Positions 41,570-51,135 are shown, counted from the first letter of the stretch. The stretch: 64,000 nt of DNA from Bacillota bacterium (GCA_023426125.1 JAFABI010000017.1:310001-374000), one strand, 5' to 3'. The notes: generated by a model not told the origin, from the sequence alone. Translations and numbers: made by a program.

Positions 41570-42502
41570 GTGACAGGATATACAGCAGGCTTTCGCAGGA
41601 AAGATAGCGGTTTGCATGGGAAAAAAATAGTAAATAAGGCGGCGGAGATTCTGTGGAAAATTTTCCGGGGGGTATTGTTGCTGGGTCTGAGCTTTGTAAT
41701 ACTTTACCCGCTTATCTATGCCGTAGCAATGACCTTCCGTCCCGCGGAACAGGTATATGACCCCACCGTTGTATGGATTTCCAAATCCCTGACACTGGAA
41801 AACCTTAAGAACGCGGCTGCCCTTATGGACTATGGGCAGGCACTGGTCACATCCCTGCGCCTTAACATTGTCAGTTCGGTTCTGCAGGTATGCATATGCG
41901 CTGTCACAGGCTATGGCTTTGCCCGGTTTAATTTTAAAGGCAAAAATTTGCTGTTTTCTCTGGTGCTGTTAACAGTCCTTGTTCCGCCCCAGGTCATCAT
42001 CACTCCATCCTTTTTAGCGTTCAAGACGCTGAAGCTGGTGAATACTGCCTGGACCTTCTATTTACCTGCCATGTTTGGCGCGGGACTAAAGGCCGGTTTG
42101 TTCATATTTATCTTCCGCCAGTTTTTCCGGGGGCTGCCCAAGGAGCTGGAGGAAGCGGCTGCTATTGACGGCTGCGGCTTTTTTGCCTGCTTTATCCGCA
42201 TTATTATACCCAATGCCAGCGCCGTATTTTTGACTACCATCCTTTTATCCTTTATGTGGTATTGGAATGATTACTATATGAGCTCCATGTATATGAATAA
42301 CGTAAATTCCGTTACAAACGCACTGGTTCATCTGCGGGCTAATTCTACCGCATTAACGGGGGATATAGCTATTGACCCGTACAAAATCATTACGCTGATG
42401 CAGTCCGGAAGTCTTCTGGTGATCATACCGCCATTGGTTTTATTCCTGGTACTGCAGCGTAAATTCGTACAGGGAATACAAAAATCAGGTATTGTGGGAT
42501 AA
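41570..42502 (+). CDS. Sugar ABC transporter permease, MalG type (set 2)
   Basis: The product has 310 residues when started with the GTG at 41570, which has AGGAGG nine bases ahead; an in-frame ATG at 41537, inside the previous gene, lacks a site. Six helices; the EAA loop reads EEAAAIDGCGFFACFIRIII then P. The six hydrophobic segments begin with GVLLLGLSFVILYPLIYAVA. It partners the MalF-type gene just upstream and the binding protein just downstream. Confidence 0.9.
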   Translation: MTGYTAGFRRKDSGLHGKKIVNKAAEILWKIFRGVLLLGLSFVILYPLIYAVAMTFRPAEQVYDPTVVWISKSLTLENLKNAAALMDYGQALVTSLRLNIVSSVLQVCICAVTGYGFARFNFKGKNLLFSLVLLTVLVPPQVIITPSFLAFKTLKLVNTAWTFYLPAMFGAGLKAGLFIFIFRQFFRGLPKELEEAAAIDGCGFFACFIRIIIPNASAVFLTTILLSFMWYWNDYYMSSMYMNNVNSVTNALVHLRANSTALTGDIAIDPYKIITLMQSGSLLVIIPPLVLFLVLQRKFVQGIQKSGIVG

Positions 42503-42528
42503 AAAAACAGGAAAAGGGAGGGTGCATT

Positions 42529-43896
42529 ATGAAAGGAATATTCAGACGAGGCATAGCGGTGATTGCGGCGGTTACTTTAACGGCAGCGATTGCAGGCTGC
42601 AGCGGGGACGGAGGCAAGGAAGGGACCGGGCAGGAAAAGACTGTAGAAAGAGCAACAGAAAATACTTCGGGCAAGACGACAGAAAATTCATCGGACAAGA
42701 CAACGGACAAATCGGCGGCGGGAGAAGTAAAGCTGCCGGAAATTAAGGTTACAAATCCAACTCTCCGAGTGCTGACCCATGACGGACTTGTTACAACACA
42801 AGCCGAAAAGCTGCTGAAAAGCGAGTATGGGATTACCGAGATCAAAGTCGATCTGGTACCCCCGGCTGAAAAGCGGACAAAATTGATGAATGCGGTTATG
42901 GCAAACGATTCTTATGACATCTACTGGGATGATTTCGCTCCGGGCCTCATTATGGGCGGCTATGTGCAGACCATCGATGTGGATATCCAATCCCCGCTGT
43001 GGTCTCCGCTGGCGGACAGCGTCCAGCAATTTATGTGGAACGGCCAGCGGTTTTATCTGGTTCCGGGATTTGCAAGACAGTCAATGGTTTATTACAACAA
43101 GTCCATGCTTGACGAGGCAGGAGAGGAATATCCGACGGATTTGTTTGACCAGGGCAAGTGGGACTGGAACAAATTATACGATATGGCAAAGGCATTAACC
43201 GTAGACAGCAATAAGGATGGTACGCCGGAGCAATATGGACTGGGCTTTGACGAGCCGGAACATATATTGTACACAACAGGAAAGCATTTTGTATCCTTTA
43301 TGCCGGACGGCACGGCGAAAAATAACATTCAAAGCCCTGAAACAGCCAGGGCGGTAGCTTTTAATGTAAAACTGCTGAAAAGCGGCACAATGGTTCCCAG
43401 CAACGCTCGTCAGTCTTTTGGCGAAGGCAGCGTAGCCATGTGTATCGGGCACCGCTGGTACGCGTATGGATACGCAAAGCTGATTAAGGCCGGGGATTTA
43501 GGCCTGGCTCCTTTACCCAGAGATCCTGATGCAGACAAATATTATACTGCGGAGGAAGGGGGTGGATTTTATATTCCCAAGGGAGCGCCCAATATAGAAG
43601 GAGCCAGAGCGGCGGCGAATGTATTCAGGTTTGTTTGCAGTGATCCTTCTTACATTAAGGAAAACTATATGCATGCCATTAAAAACCGTTTATGGACGGA
43701 AGAACTTCAGAAGGAATACGAAAAAAGCGAGAGCATTGAAGCAGGTGTATTACGCAACTGGGAAGCCTTCGGGCTGGTGGATTACTGGGGTGACATATTT
43801 ACAAGGCCTGTACAGGGAGAACCCTGGGAAACAATTTCCGCGGAATTGGCGCCAAAAATTGACGCCTCGATAAAAGAGCTTTACGAAGCAAAATAA
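42529..43896 (+). CDS. Sugar-binding lipoprotein of ABC importer (set 2)
   Basis: A 455-residue family 1 solute-binding protein. The signal peptide ends in the lipobox AIAGC (Cys24), then a Thr/Lys/Glu-rich linker to about 65. The fold shows VLTHDGLVTTQAEKLLKSEY, ANDSYDIYWDDFAPGLIMGG, RQSMVYYNKSMLDEAGEEYP and AARAAANVFRFVC-like C-terminal helices. It is of normal length, in contrast to the 973-residue receptor of set 1. GGGAGGGTG precedes the start. It is the receptor of the second importer; the sugar is unknown. Confidence 0.9.
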   Translation: MKGIFRRGIAVIAAVTLTAAIAGCSGDGGKEGTGQEKTVERATENTSGKTTENSSDKTTDKSAAGEVKLPEIKVTNPTLRVLTHDGLVTTQAEKLLKSEYGITEIKVDLVPPAEKRTKLMNAVMANDSYDIYWDDFAPGLIMGGYVQTIDVDIQSPLWSPLADSVQQFMWNGQRFYLVPGFARQSMVYYNKSMLDEAGEEYPTDLFDQGKWDWNKLYDMAKALTVDSNKDGTPEQYGLGFDEPEHILYTTGKHFVSFMPDGTAKNNIQSPETARAVAFNVKLLKSGTMVPSNARQSFGEGSVAMCIGHRWYAYGYAKLIKAGDLGLAPLPRDPDADKYYTAEEGGGFYIPKGAPNIEGARAAANVFRFVCSDPSYIKENYMHAIKNRLWTEELQKEYEKSESIEAGVLRNWEAFGLVDYWGDIFTRPVQGEPWETISAELAPKIDASIKELYEAK

Positions 43897-43912
43897 AGAG
43901 GGGAGAATTTTT

Positions 43913-45232
43913 ATGAAAATGTTTAAAAAAGCCTTAGTATTGGTATGTGCCATCGCCCTTGTTTTCCAATTTACCGTTTCTTTGGTATCGGCGGAAGGAA
44001 ATACACCTGTTATAGACAACGGGGGAGACGGTATATTCTTATCCGACCTTGAATGGAAAAGCTGGTATATGTTTGAATCCTCATCAGAAGACGCAACCCC
44101 CAAATATAAACCTTCAAAGGATATGCAGGAAAATGAGATGCTCATTACAATCGGCGGAAAAGAATATCTCAAAGGACTCCGGTACCATCCGGATTGGAAA
44201 AAGGAAGGCAAGGAGCACGGATACGCGGATATCGTATATGATATAAGCGGCCAGAACCGTACCAGGTTATTCGCTGTAGTCGGCAAGGACAGCGTGGGCA
44301 GCTCGGCTCACAACATACAGTTCCAGGTGCTGTGCGATGATAAAGTAGCATATGAAACACCTGTGCTGGGGCCAACGGATTCACACACCATTGATATAGA
44401 CATTACAGGCTGCAAGCTGTTAACCCTGCGGGCCCTGGACGGCGGGGACGACATCCATGACGACTCCTGCGCATGGGGAAATGTCCAGATTTATACCAAT
44501 AAGCCGTCTGTCCCCAAAGCGGAGGTTCAGAAACTGGAGGATGGGATTTACCTGTCTGATCTGGAATGGACCAGCTGGTCGATGTTTGAATCCTCATCTG
44601 CAGACGCGACGCCAAAATACAAGCCTTCCATTGATACTGAAGAGCAGGGCGGACCCATTGTAATCGGCGGTGTAATGTATCCCAAGGGACTGCGTTACCA
44701 CCCGGATGTGCCTAAGGATGACAAACAGGGTTTTGCGGATATTACCTATGATATCAGCAAGCAGCATTACACCATGTTCTCCGCTGTAGTCGGCAAGGAC
44801 AGCGTGGGCAGCAAGGCTAACAATATACAGTTCCAGGTGTTGGCTGACGACAAGGTAGTTTACGAAACGCCCGTATTGGGGCCTAAGGACGCCCATAAAA
44901 TCGAATGTGAAATCACCGGAGCAAAAACCTTAACCTTAAGGGCTTTAGACAGCGGCGACGGAATTAATGACGACTCCTGCGCATGGGGCAACCCACAGCT
45001 CTACCTGCTTGACGCGGTTGCTGCCCAGGAGGAACAGGCAAAGAATGAAACAAGCAATGAAACCACCGGTGTGAATACCACAGAGCCAACGAGCGCACCG
45101 GATGACGGTAGCAAGCCCGCCGACAAGCCCGCAGGCTCTTCTACAACCATTATAGTAGGGTCTGTTGTTGTTATCCTTGCAGCAGCTATTGTAATCGCAG
45201 TTGCAATGAATAAAAAGAAAAAGGCGAAGTAA
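43913..45232 (+). CDS. Cell-surface protein with two tandem NPCBM carbohydrate-binding domains
   Basis: The product has 439 residues. The signal peptide ends near SLVSA (27). Two NPCBM-type beta-sandwich domains follow (about 40-195 and 205-365), very alike: each has DLEWxSWxMFESSSxDATPK, KGLRYHPD, VVGKDSVGS, NIQFQVL and a final DDSCAWGN. A Thr/Asp/Lys/Pro linker (about 370-405) leads to one membrane helix (TTIIVGSVVVILAAAIVIAV) and a short Lys-rich tail, so both domains face outside. NPCBM domains bind sugars, often galactose- or sialic-acid-type glycans, and usually sit on glycosidases; here they stand alone with the importers. The gene is last in the operon. Confidence 0.85.
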   Translation: MKMFKKALVLVCAIALVFQFTVSLVSAEGNTPVIDNGGDGIFLSDLEWKSWYMFESSSEDATPKYKPSKDMQENEMLITIGGKEYLKGLRYHPDWKKEGKEHGYADIVYDISGQNRTRLFAVVGKDSVGSSAHNIQFQVLCDDKVAYETPVLGPTDSHTIDIDITGCKLLTLRALDGGDDIHDDSCAWGNVQIYTNKPSVPKAEVQKLEDGIYLSDLEWTSWSMFESSSADATPKYKPSIDTEEQGGPIVIGGVMYPKGLRYHPDVPKDDKQGFADITYDISKQHYTMFSAVVGKDSVGSKANNIQFQVLADDKVVYETPVLGPKDAHKIECEITGAKTLTLRALDSGDGINDDSCAWGNPQLYLLDAVAAQEEQAKNETSNETTGVNTTEPTSAPDDGSKPADKPAGSSTTIIVGSVVVILAAAIVIAVAMNKKKKAK

Positions 45233-45293
45233 GCCTGTTTTGTACATAGGCAGGATAATGTGCAGCAACAGGGCAGCATGCACCAACTCGTCT

Positions 45294-45390
45294 GTCATTG
45301 CGAGCGTAATGCAATGGAGTGCGGCAATCTCAATGATGTAATCCTTGCTGGAAGCTGAGATTGCCGCGTCGCAGGGCTCCTCGCAATGAC
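45294..45390. repeat. 97-bp palindromic intergenic repeat
   Basis: The outer arms GTCATTGCGAG (45294-45304) and CTCGCAATGAC (45380-45390), and the inner arms GCGGCAATCTCA (45321-45332) and TGAGATTGCCGC (45356-45367), are perfect. The two halves are thus inverted copies of one unit. A half-copy is at 11829. Similar GTCATTGCGAGGAGC... CGGCAATCTC units are familiar as dispersed repeats in bacterial genomes; the statement about this strain rests on the two copies seen. Confidence 0.85.
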
Positions 45391-45495
45391 AGCCGGGGAG
45401 ATGTTTATCTAGGTTCGCATTCTTTTTTTTACACCGTTTCGGAACGGCACGGGGCCGTTCCCTACGACGCATTATTTCTTTTGGAGGTTTATGCC

Positions 45496-47823
45496 TTGAA
45501 GAACTGGAATTATATTGACTTAAACGGACAATGGCAATTATCTGTCATACATGACGCAGAGTATCGGAAAATGCAGGAAGAGCAGGATGTGCTGCAGCTT
45601 GTCAGAGGACGGAAGCTGCCTTGTATTCCCGCCACGGTGCCCGGTAACTTTGAACTGGATTTGCAGGCCTGCGGCCAGATACCTGATGTGTTTACGGGAG
45701 AACATGTTGAAAAATTGTTGGAGTATGAAGACTGTCATCTGTTCTATTATCGTACATTCGTATTTGAGCCTCTGCCGCAAGCAACGCCTGAGTTTGTATG
45801 CGAAGGGCTTGATACCTTTGCCGATATTTATGTGAACGGACAATTTGTCTATCAATCCGCCAATATGCTGATCCCGCATTCTATTCCTGTTGAATGGCTG
45901 CCTCAGGGGGATGCCGACATTGTTGTACATATTAAGCCGACCCTCCTTGAAGCTAAAAAGAAAAAACCTCCTATCGGTACTATTGCCATGAAATATAACG
46001 GCCCGTCCCTGTACGTTAGAAAAGCCGCCCATATGTTTGGGTGGGATATTACACCGCGTATTATTTCCGGCGGGATATGGCGGCCGGTCAGGCTGGAATA
46101 TCGTCCCGAAATGCGGATTGAGGAAGTATATCTTGTCACAACCGGCATTGACGCGCAAAACCGGAGGGCTTCCGTCATATTGTTTTATAGTATAGAAAGC
46201 GGGAACGCCAATATACGGGATTTTACGTTGAATTGCCGTGCTGAATGTGAAGATGGCTCCTTCGCCATGAGCGAAGGGCTGTGGTTTAATTCCGGACGAT
46301 TGCACGCACAAGTGGAAAACGCCTGTTTATGGTGGCCTAAGGGCAGAGGAATGCAGTCTCTGTATACGGTTACGGTTTCACTGGAATACCGGGGTAAGGT
46401 AGTGGATACATACACATTCAAGACGGGCCTGCGTACCGTGGAGCTTGATTATTCCCCTGTATGTCCGGAATATCCCGATGGGGAATTTGATATAAAAGTA
46501 AATCATGAATCGCTTTTCATACTTGGTACCAATTGGGTGCCGGCCGATGTTTTTCATTCCCGTGACGTTCACCGCATAGCGGATATATGCGAATTAATTG
46601 ATGATATCGGCTGTAATGCCATTCGCTGCTGGGGCGGCAATGTCTATGAGGATGAGGTGTTTTATGATATATGCGACCAAAAGGGCATCGTTGTGTGGCA
46701 GGATTTTGCCATGGCTTGCGGGATATATCCCCAGGATGCCTTTATGCAGGAGCAGCTCCGCACTGAGGCGGAATGCATTGTAAAGAAGCTGCGCCAACAC
46801 CCGTCCCTGTGTATATGGGCCGGTGATAATGAATGCGATCAGGCCTTTGTCAATATTCCGCCGGCCCGTGACCCTAATAAAAATGTATTAACACGGAAGG
46901 TTATTCCAGAGGTATTATTTGAACAGGATTATTTTCGTCCTTATATCCCAAGCTCACCCTACATGGACGAAGTCTCCTTCGCTAAAAAAACCGGCGCGCC
47001 GGAAGACCATTTGTGGGGGCCGAGGGATTATTACAAGGGCGAATACTATAAAAGCAGCAGGGCCCGGTTTGCATCTGAAATCGGGTATCATGGATGCCCG
47101 TCCCCCGAATCGGTGAAACGGTTTATTACGGCCGAGAGCTTATGGCCTCCGGATAACCGCCAATGGCTGTTCCACGCCACGTCACCGGAGGCTGACACCG
47201 CCGCGCCCTTTGGCTACCGGAACAACCTGATGAAGAGTCAGATTTTTAATTTATTTGGCCTGGATATGGACTCGCTGGAAGCTTTTTCACTGGCAAGCCA
47301 GGTGTCTCAAAGCGAAGCGATGAAATTTTTCATAGAAATGTTCCGCTCCCAAAAGGGGCTCCGCCGGGGCATTATCTGGTGGAATATCATGGACGGCTGG
47401 CCCCAATTTTCAGACGCGGTTGTAGACTATTATTTTACAAAAAAGCTGGCGTATTGGGTGATAAAGCGCTCGCAATATCCTGTCTGCATGATGATTTCGG
47501 ATGCCGGCAGCCAGACGCCTGTGTTGTTTGCAGTCAACGATACTAAAAAAGCCTGTGCCATTAACTATCATGTATATGATGCGGGGGATGGACGCAAGCT
47601 CATCGCTCAAGGCGCAGAAGCAGTTGAAAAAGACGGCTGTATAGCTCTGGGCGTTATTGAGTCAAGGCTGGAGCAAACGCTGTTTATTATAGAATATGAA
47701 GTCAATGGACAGGGGTATAAAAATCATTATCTGTCAGGAAAACCGGCCTTTGATTTCCAATGGGTTGTGAATATCATGAAGCAGGAGAATTTATTGCAGT
47801 TAGAGGGGTTCGGCGATTACTAA
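45496..47823 (+). CDS. GH2-family beta-mannosidase-like glycoside hydrolase
   Basis: The product has 775 residues when started with TTG (45496), eight bases after GGAGG; the ATG at 45491 is out of frame and stops at once. The N-terminal sugar-binding domain (WNYIDLNGQWQLSV onwards), the beta-sandwich and the TIM barrel (from about 330, TNWVPADVFHSRD) are in GH2 order. CWGGNVYEDEVFYD and WAGDNE, with acid/base Glu446, and FASEIGYHG, with nucleophile Glu528, match the beta-mannosidase branch, where the motif is usually W-x-GNNE; Asp replaces one Asn. No signal peptide is seen, so it cleaves imported beta-mannosides. It lies just downstream of the importer operon. Confidence 0.85.
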   Translation: MKNWNYIDLNGQWQLSVIHDAEYRKMQEEQDVLQLVRGRKLPCIPATVPGNFELDLQACGQIPDVFTGEHVEKLLEYEDCHLFYYRTFVFEPLPQATPEFVCEGLDTFADIYVNGQFVYQSANMLIPHSIPVEWLPQGDADIVVHIKPTLLEAKKKKPPIGTIAMKYNGPSLYVRKAAHMFGWDITPRIISGGIWRPVRLEYRPEMRIEEVYLVTTGIDAQNRRASVILFYSIESGNANIRDFTLNCRAECEDGSFAMSEGLWFNSGRLHAQVENACLWWPKGRGMQSLYTVTVSLEYRGKVVDTYTFKTGLRTVELDYSPVCPEYPDGEFDIKVNHESLFILGTNWVPADVFHSRDVHRIADICELIDDIGCNAIRCWGGNVYEDEVFYDICDQKGIVVWQDFAMACGIYPQDAFMQEQLRTEAECIVKKLRQHPSLCIWAGDNECDQAFVNIPPARDPNKNVLTRKVIPEVLFEQDYFRPYIPSSPYMDEVSFAKKTGAPEDHLWGPRDYYKGEYYKSSRARFASEIGYHGCPSPESVKRFITAESLWPPDNRQWLFHATSPEADTAAPFGYRNNLMKSQIFNLFGLDMDSLEAFSLASQVSQSEAMKFFIEMFRSQKGLRRGIIWWNIMDGWPQFSDAVVDYYFTKKLAYWVIKRSQYPVCMMISDAGSQTPVLFAVNDTKKACAINYHVYDAGDGRKLIAQGAEAVEKDGCIALGVIESRLEQTLFIIEYEVNGQGYKNHYLSGKPAFDFQWVVNIMKQENLLQLEGFGDY

Positions 47824-47857
47824 GGATCGGCTGAAGCAGAAACACATATGGACAAAT

Positions 47858-47889
47858 ATACCATAACGCTGGCGTTTTTATGGTATAAT
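47858..47889 (+). promoter_or_regulatory. Hairpin with embedded extended -10 promoter before the LacI gene
   Basis: TATACCATAA and TTATGGTATA form a 10-bp perfect inverted repeat around CGCTGGCGTT. Its right arm contains TATGG-TATAAT (TATAAT at 47884-47889), an extended -10 element. It may end the GH2 transcript and start the LacI gene, or be the LacI operator for autoregulation. Confidence 0.55.
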
Positions 47890-47940
47890 AGTACTGGTTT
47901 TGATTGCTTCATTTGTCGTAAAAGAGAGGATAAGTAATTC

Positions 47941-48957
47941 ATGAATATTTATGAAATTGCTAAGCTTGCAAATATATCTACTTCCACGGTTTCTAAAGTA
48001 ATCAATGGAAAAGATGATGTAAGCGCAGGAACCAAAAACCGGATATTGTCCATTATGAAGGAGAATGATTATAAACCGAAAATCAGCGCAAGTGTTCATA
48101 ACAATATCGGTATATTTTTCCGCACTTCTCAGGGCAACATGTTTACCAGCAGCTTTCTGAATGAGCTGCTGGCCGGCATTAGCGAATATTTCTTTACCAG
48201 AGATTATTGCCTGTTGATGATGCCCACCGACAAAATACCTGTAAACCGGAAAAACTTCCGTGTGTTTTGTCATAAACAGCGAATGGCCGGAGGCATCTTT
48301 TTGGATTTGTCAAGCGATGACAATTACATTGAGCAAATTGACGGGGTTGTTCCACTGGTTACAATCAATGCCAGATTTCAAGGCGAACAATTATATTCGG
48401 TCATATCTGATGATTATTCGGGTTGTACCCAGGCTGTCAGTTATCTAATAAATATGGGCCACAGAAGGATTGCCTTCGGCACCTCCGGTATGAATTTTTT
48501 ATCTCACCAGATGCGGCTGCAAGGGTACAAGGATGTGCTGACACATAATGGGATTGATGTGGACAGCCGCTTGATTTTTTCAACCTATCAAAGCGAACGG
48601 GAATTTAAAATGGTTTGCGAAAAATGGAAGTCAATGGACATCATGCCTTCTGCTATTATTGCGATAAACGATCAGGAGGCATTAAAAATAATGAGCTTTC
48701 TAAAAGCGTGGTCGGTTAAAATCCCGCAGGATATGTCTATCGTAGGATTTGATAATTATTCCTTTGTGGAGCATTTGTCGCCGCCCCTTACTACTGTACG
48801 TCAATCCCTGAGTGAAGTCAGCAGGCAGGCGGCCTCTATTTTGTATGCATGCATTACAAATGGCAATCAAGATATACAACGGCAGTATGTGCTTGACGAG
48901 GAGCTGATCATCAGACGTTCCGTGGCTAATATCCGCAATGTAATGCCAGGACAATAA
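47941..48957 (+). CDS. LacI-family transcriptional regulator
   Basis: A full-length regulator of 338 residues. Residues 1-55 hold the helix-turn-helix and hinge (NIYEIAKLANISTSTVSKVI). The sugar-binding core includes IGIFFRTSQGN, LLMMPTDK, DDYSGCTQAVSYLINMGHRR, AIIAINDQEALKIMSFLK, and VGFDNYSFVEHLSPPLTTVR with RQ as the usual end motif. GAGAGGATAAG precedes the ATG. It lies between GH2 and GH36 genes and probably responds to a galactoside or mannoside and controls one or both, possibly also the importers. The signature binding loop is close to that of other clostridial LacI proteins; no specific sugar can be read. Confidence 0.9.
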   Translation: MNIYEIAKLANISTSTVSKVINGKDDVSAGTKNRILSIMKENDYKPKISASVHNNIGIFFRTSQGNMFTSSFLNELLAGISEYFFTRDYCLLMMPTDKIPVNRKNFRVFCHKQRMAGGIFLDLSSDDNYIEQIDGVVPLVTINARFQGEQLYSVISDDYSGCTQAVSYLINMGHRRIAFGTSGMNFLSHQMRLQGYKDVLTHNGIDVDSRLIFSTYQSEREFKMVCEKWKSMDIMPSAIIAINDQEALKIMSFLKAWSVKIPQDMSIVGFDNYSFVEHLSPPLTTVRQSLSEVSRQAASILYACITNGNQDIQRQYVLDEELIIRRSVANIRNVMPGQ

Positions 48958-49044
48958 TCCAGATGCAGCAATGATGGTGAGGCTTCCTCATCAATTGTCA
49001 TAACTGATTGGCCGCACGCGAATGCGGCAGAATGGAGAATGAAT

Positions 49045-51021
49045 ATGAAAGATACCAATAAAGTAACCAAAGCCGATATGAAACTGATAGCAAATCTTAT
49101 TCCGTATACTAACCCGTCCGGCATCCCCTTGGCGTTTTATTACGGAGACCGCTTGATTCAAGGTATACCCGAAGAGTTTCACCCCAGGGTAAACCGCCGT
49201 CTGGTGGACAGCAACATGCTGTATATAGAAATTGTCGGCCAAAGTGAAGCCGGATTGGAAGTTCGTGCCGAATATATTGAATACCGCGATTTTCCGGTTA
49301 CAGAATGGGTAGCATACATTACCAATCATGGGAAAGATAACACACCAATGATATCGCAAATTCGCATTATGAATAATCCGATCCAGGGCAGCAATCCCGT
49401 CCTGATTCATGGAAACGGCGATACGGTGCTGGAGAACGGCTACGAGTATTTTACCGACCCCATCGATAAGGAACTGCATATAGCACCTCGGGACGGCTTA
49501 GCCTGTCATTTCGCTTTTCCCTATATGCGCTTATTATTTGAAGAGTATGGTGTAAATATAGCAGTGGGTTGGCCGGCACAATGGGAAACGATATTCGCTC
49601 CTTGTGCTGCGGGGGTACAATTTACAGCCGGTCAGCAGCGTACCAATATGTACCTGAAGCCGGGCGAAACTGTTCGCACGCCGCGGATTAACCTAATGGG
49701 ATTTACCGGTGATGAGAACCGGGGGCGGAATATGTGGAGGCGTTGGTATTTTAAACATATTATACCGCGTGAAAGCGGAGAGCCGATCCCGCCGAAATTA
49801 TGTCTTCACACCTGGCTTATAGATGGCAAGCCGGAATTTACAGGGATTACGGAGGAAAATCAGCTTAATGCAATTGATACCTATATAAACCGTGGACTAA
49901 AGCCCGATATTTGGTGGATTGACGCAGGATGGTATCCCTGTGACTTTAACTGGACAAATACCGGGACATGGAAGCCTTATCGCCAGCAATTGCCAAATGG
50001 ACTGGGACCGGTTGGCAAAAAATGCGAAGAAGAGGATATACAATTTTTATTGTGGTTTGAACCGGAACGTGTCCGCGAGAAAACAGAGCTGGATGTGGAA
50101 CACACCGAGTGGATGCTGCATTATCATGATAAAGACGGCAACGACCATGAAGACCGTTTGCTCAACCTGGCCAATGAAGAATGCCTGAATTGGCTGATTG
50201 AAATGGTAGACGGATATATTAAGGAGTATCATATTCATATCTACCGTCAGGACTTTAACTTTCCGCCATTACGGTACTGGATTGAGAATGAAGAGCCTGA
50301 CCGTACAGGCATGCTGGAAAACTTACACACCCAAGGCTATCTGCGTTTTTGGGACGAACTGCTGGTACGCAATCCGGGATTATGGATTGACTCATGCTCC
50401 AGCGGCGGCAGAAGAAACGATTTAGAAACCATGCGGCGCGCAGTGCCATTGCATTATACCGATATCGGGTATGGCGTGCATCCTATAAAGCAAAAGCAGC
50501 ATCGGGAAATGTTCGAGTGGATTCCATATTTCCGTGCGCACACCATGAACTGGGATAATGAACGGGGCGATTATGATGATACCCGCAGACCGGTAGATGA
50601 ATTTGCCTATCATTGCGCAATGGCTCCTGCGATTACGTCTATGATTGAATATTATGACAGTGACGATTTATACAATATAGGCAAAAAAATGCATCCTATC
50701 TGGCGTGAGGCTGCACAATTGATGATAACGGGTGATTATTATCCGCTGACAGAATGCCGCAAAAGCGCGGAGGACTATTATGCGATGCAGTTTGATGATG
50801 CTGCGACCGGTAAAGGCTTCATTCAAATAGTGCGAAACACCAAGGTGAAAGAAGATAGCTGCACAGTTTATCCATGGATCGATGAAGATGCGGCCTATGA
50901 CTTTATAGACCGTGAAACAGGCAATACCATGAGCATGTCAGGTTCACAATTAAAACAGGGTTTTTCGGTTTCCATTCCCAGACGCTCGGGTATTATTTGG
51001 TTTTACCAAAAGAGAAATTGA
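49045..51021 (+). CDS. GH36-family alpha-galactosidase-like glycoside hydrolase
   Basis: A 658-residue enzyme. The start at 49045 is chosen because GGAG lies seven bases ahead; the ATG six bases earlier is too close. The N-terminal beta supersandwich (1-270) precedes a barrel with DIWWIDAGWYPCDFNWTNTG, FLLWFEPERV, YRQDFN holding the likely nucleophile Asp403, and DSCSSGGRRND with the likely acid/base Asp449. These are the GH36 signatures, although the family's usual KWD is RQD here. There is no signal peptide, so it acts on imported alpha-galactosides. A terminator follows at 51098. With the GH2 gene it would strip galactose-substituted mannose chains. Confidence 0.85.
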   Translation: MKDTNKVTKADMKLIANLIPYTNPSGIPLAFYYGDRLIQGIPEEFHPRVNRRLVDSNMLYIEIVGQSEAGLEVRAEYIEYRDFPVTEWVAYITNHGKDNTPMISQIRIMNNPIQGSNPVLIHGNGDTVLENGYEYFTDPIDKELHIAPRDGLACHFAFPYMRLLFEEYGVNIAVGWPAQWETIFAPCAAGVQFTAGQQRTNMYLKPGETVRTPRINLMGFTGDENRGRNMWRRWYFKHIIPRESGEPIPPKLCLHTWLIDGKPEFTGITEENQLNAIDTYINRGLKPDIWWIDAGWYPCDFNWTNTGTWKPYRQQLPNGLGPVGKKCEEEDIQFLLWFEPERVREKTELDVEHTEWMLHYHDKDGNDHEDRLLNLANEECLNWLIEMVDGYIKEYHIHIYRQDFNFPPLRYWIENEEPDRTGMLENLHTQGYLRFWDELLVRNPGLWIDSCSSGGRRNDLETMRRAVPLHYTDIGYGVHPIKQKQHREMFEWIPYFRAHTMNWDNERGDYDDTRRPVDEFAYHCAMAPAITSMIEYYDSDDLYNIGKKMHPIWREAAQLMITGDYYPLTECRKSAEDYYAMQFDDAATGKGFIQIVRNTKVKEDSCTVYPWIDEDAAYDFIDRETGNTMSMSGSQLKQGFSVSIPRRSGIIWFYQKRN

Positions 51022-51097
51022 GCAGCTTTCCGCAATTGCTTTTAGTTTCAGATGTAATGTGTTTTACCGGATACAATTAAAAGCCAATTGAATAAGG

Positions 51098-51131
51098 GAA
51101 CATGAGCATATCAAGCTTATGTTCTCTTTTC
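51098..51131 (+). terminator. Terminator of the GH36 gene
   Basis: GAACATGAGC (51098-51107) pairs with GCTTATGTTC (51115-51124), one G-T pair, then TCTTTTC. It lies 77 bases after the stop codon. Confidence 0.8.
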
Positions 51132-51135
51132 AATG

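Noticed and set aside
31393..43896. An ATPase gene for the two sugar importers
   Set aside because: No Walker A or signature motif is found in the operon on either strand; shared MsmX-type ATPases are usual in Bacillota.
45538..46311. 257-codon open frame on the minus strand inside the GH2 gene
   Set aside because: The plus frame shows clear GH2 motifs and catalytic residues; the antisense product has no recognisable domain, and such frames are common opposite GC-biased genes.
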